Shown in pieces: positions 62,401 to 64,000 of a DNA stretch of 64,000 nucleotides. The position numbers and the translations under genes are program-made. The DNA comes from Tanypteryx hageni (lineage: Eukaryota > Arthropoda > Insecta > Odonata > Petaluridae). The notes below the pieces were generated by a model. That model was not told the DNA's origin, made no database searches, and saw only the letters and a program-made list of their open reading frames with translations. Numbering within the stretch: position 1 is the stretch's first letter; each line of letters opens with the position of its first letter. Where the stretch lies: contig CM054117.1 in the NCBI GenBank assembly GCA_028673005.1, forward strand, positions 36,910,564 through 36,974,563. The letters are read 5' to 3'.

Positions 62401-62825
62401 CAAAAGAATGCGAAGAGGGCAAAGTTCGAAGGAAGCGTGGGAGGTGGGGCTGAGAGAGTGAAAGGGTGGAATGCCAACTGCAGAGAATCAATGGCGATAT
62501 ATACATAGATATAAACAAAAAAGGAGAGATATCTGTGAGCGGGGGCAGAATAACTCCTCCGCACGCTTGGAGATCCTTCTGAGGATGGTTGCCGTTTGTC
62601 TGCGAAGCTACGGAACAGTTCCGCTTTCATTTCCTTCGAAGCATAGTTGGCATACTAAAGCCGAGCCCTTCCACATCCCACCTCTCCCCCTCCAGTCTCT
62701 CCGCCCCCGCAGACGCCCTGCATTCCCCCCTTCCCCTCTCTCCCGACCACCCACATCCCTTGCACTCAATCTGGTTGCCCTTTGAGATTCCCCTCCTGAG
62801 ACACCCCCCCCCCCCAAAACGAGGG
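62401..62825. repeat. Purine patch and pyrimidine block with C run
   Basis: 62660-62815 is C/T-rich and ends in a C run (about 62805-62815). The frames are compositional. Confidence 0.55.
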
Positions 62826-64000
62826 GAAAGGAATGCAAAAAGGTTATAGCGATCCTCGTTTTTTACCCGTATCGACTTTTCATTTTTTTGTCGGGTTGCG
62901 TCGAAAACTCCCGGAATTGAGTAATTCAGGGAACAACATTTTTGTATGGTTGCTTCCATCAAAGAATGAGGTTACATGAAAGCGACTAGAGGGCTGTTAT
63001 TTAGCGTTGGCTTCGGTCTTTCTCTAAAGGCACGGGAATTATTTTTTTGGAGCAGAGGTTGATGATTAGCAGAGCTTTGAAGTCTTCGATAACCTCGCTA
63101 GCAACAAGGACATTCGTGTGCGGTTTTGGAAACGATGCCTAAGCTGATGGAAGGAACTGAGAGGTGAATGCTCTTTCTATAATTGAAGTATGACAAGAAT
63201 GATGCCACTTCAATTTTCGCCCTTCGTCAATGTCGCAATCTTAGCAGAAAGGCCGGTTACACCGAGAATATTAAAAATAAAATCGGCGAAAAAAAAGATG
63301 AGACTGCGGTTACATTTTTGAGTGGAATATGCACATTGGGTCTCTATTAAAATACCATTCTTGTGTTCAAAAGAGCCAAACTATTTGAATTACTTCCTAT
63401 AAGTCATTATAAGAAAAAATCAAATGCAAAAAACAAATGTAAAATTTGCTGAAATAGTCAACAAATATTCTCTGAAAAACAGAGTACTCCGAGAAATATA
63501 AAATTAACATTTGGATTACTCGATAATGTAAACTGTTTTCCTGTTAAAAACCTTTCTTTTATACTGGACTACATAAAGTTAAATTAGCGATTACTTAATT
63601 AGCAGACAACACTTTTAAAACGAAACCTGTATGGGTAGGTAAAATAGATCAGATTCTGTTCTTTCTAATCAAATGAATAACTATATTAAATGTGCTTAAT
63701 CAAACGCGAAACAAACATATAACGTGTACCAAATAAACGACTTGAGTTTTGGCCGTAAAACATGGAATCGAAATCCAAGTTTACCACTCGCTCAAATCGA
63801 TCACAGCCGCACCGAAGTATCCGAGCCGGTCTCCTAAACTGACCAATACTATCCGAATCCACAAATAAAACGTTTACCGGAGCGCCTCACGCGAGCGATA
63901 AAAAAATATAAACACATAAAACCTCCAATTTCACATCCAATTCCTTCAGAACAATCTTCACCCGACTCTTCCTTCGCTCAAAGAAGTTTCTCTCGAGATA
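62826..64000. other. Non-coding stretch, nothing recognised
   Basis: Mixed to A/T-rich unique-looking sequence up to the window edge; no gene, RNA or repeat recognised. Confidence 0.4.

Noticed and set aside
1..64000. CRISPR array, rRNA or bacterial operon
   Set aside because: No regular short repeats with unique spacers, no rRNA-like stretch and no operon-like gene packing; the transposon types are eukaryotic.

Overview
The window looks like intergenic or intronic DNA from an arthropod, most likely an insect, rather than from a bacterium, plant or vertebrate. The reasons are: no compact gene array and no confident host exon; an A+T-rich background with abundant (GA)n, (AT)n and homopolymer tracts; a CR1/Jockey-group LINE nested in a hAT transposon of the [10 protein letters not shown](L/I)xPFxxTYLCE type; and several short repeat families ending in GGAC/GTCT-type simple runs, of a kind common in arthropod genomes. 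The species cannot be fixed from the sequence alone.

Layout. 1-12045 is mostly non-coding, with purine-rich blocks (1.08-1.5 kb, 6.2-6.7 kb), a degenerate tandem-repeat element (about 1823-2526), a hAT-like MITE (4030-4356), a helentron-like non-autonomous element (4463-5004) and an inverted copy of another such family (about 9985-10561). 12046-17000 is a three-level nest: a tandemly repeated unit (period about 337 bp) is split by a 4.2 kb hAT element (12375-16590, flanked by an 8-bp target duplication), and that element is split by a 5'-truncated LINE (about 12746-15385). Both transposon-derived proteins are dead: the LINE has two in-frame stops and two frameshifts, and the hAT transposase remnant has two stops and two frameshifts.

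17-34.5 kb holds alternating purine and pyrimidine tracts, a diverged dispersed repeat (about 19529-19880), a second hAT MITE with clear termini and target duplication (24150-24688), a tandem duplication (25851-25960), a degenerate repeat pair (26818-27340), a 1.8 kb element with a 12-bp inverted repeat and three internal units of about 290 bp (28408-30206), a composite (AT)/(GT) microsatellite (32107-32248), a G-rich minisatellite, the better-preserved copy of the family seen at 10 kb (33542-34164), and a long hairpin (34267-34450). 34.5-64 kb is dominated by purine and pyrimidine blocks, simple repeats and unannotatable unique sequence, with one further hairpin flanked by direct repeats (58585-58770).

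No host protein-coding gene, tRNA, rRNA or CRISPR array could be supported. Most long open frames lie in purine/pyrimidine tracts that read as Ser/Leu/Pro or Arg/Glu/Gly runs and are not genes. The strongest biological signals are the nested transposons and an architecture shared by several unrelated repeat families: terminal short repeat, tandem units, GGAC/GTCT-like simple run, and a hairpin that contains the terminal repeat. It recalls helentron-associated elements.
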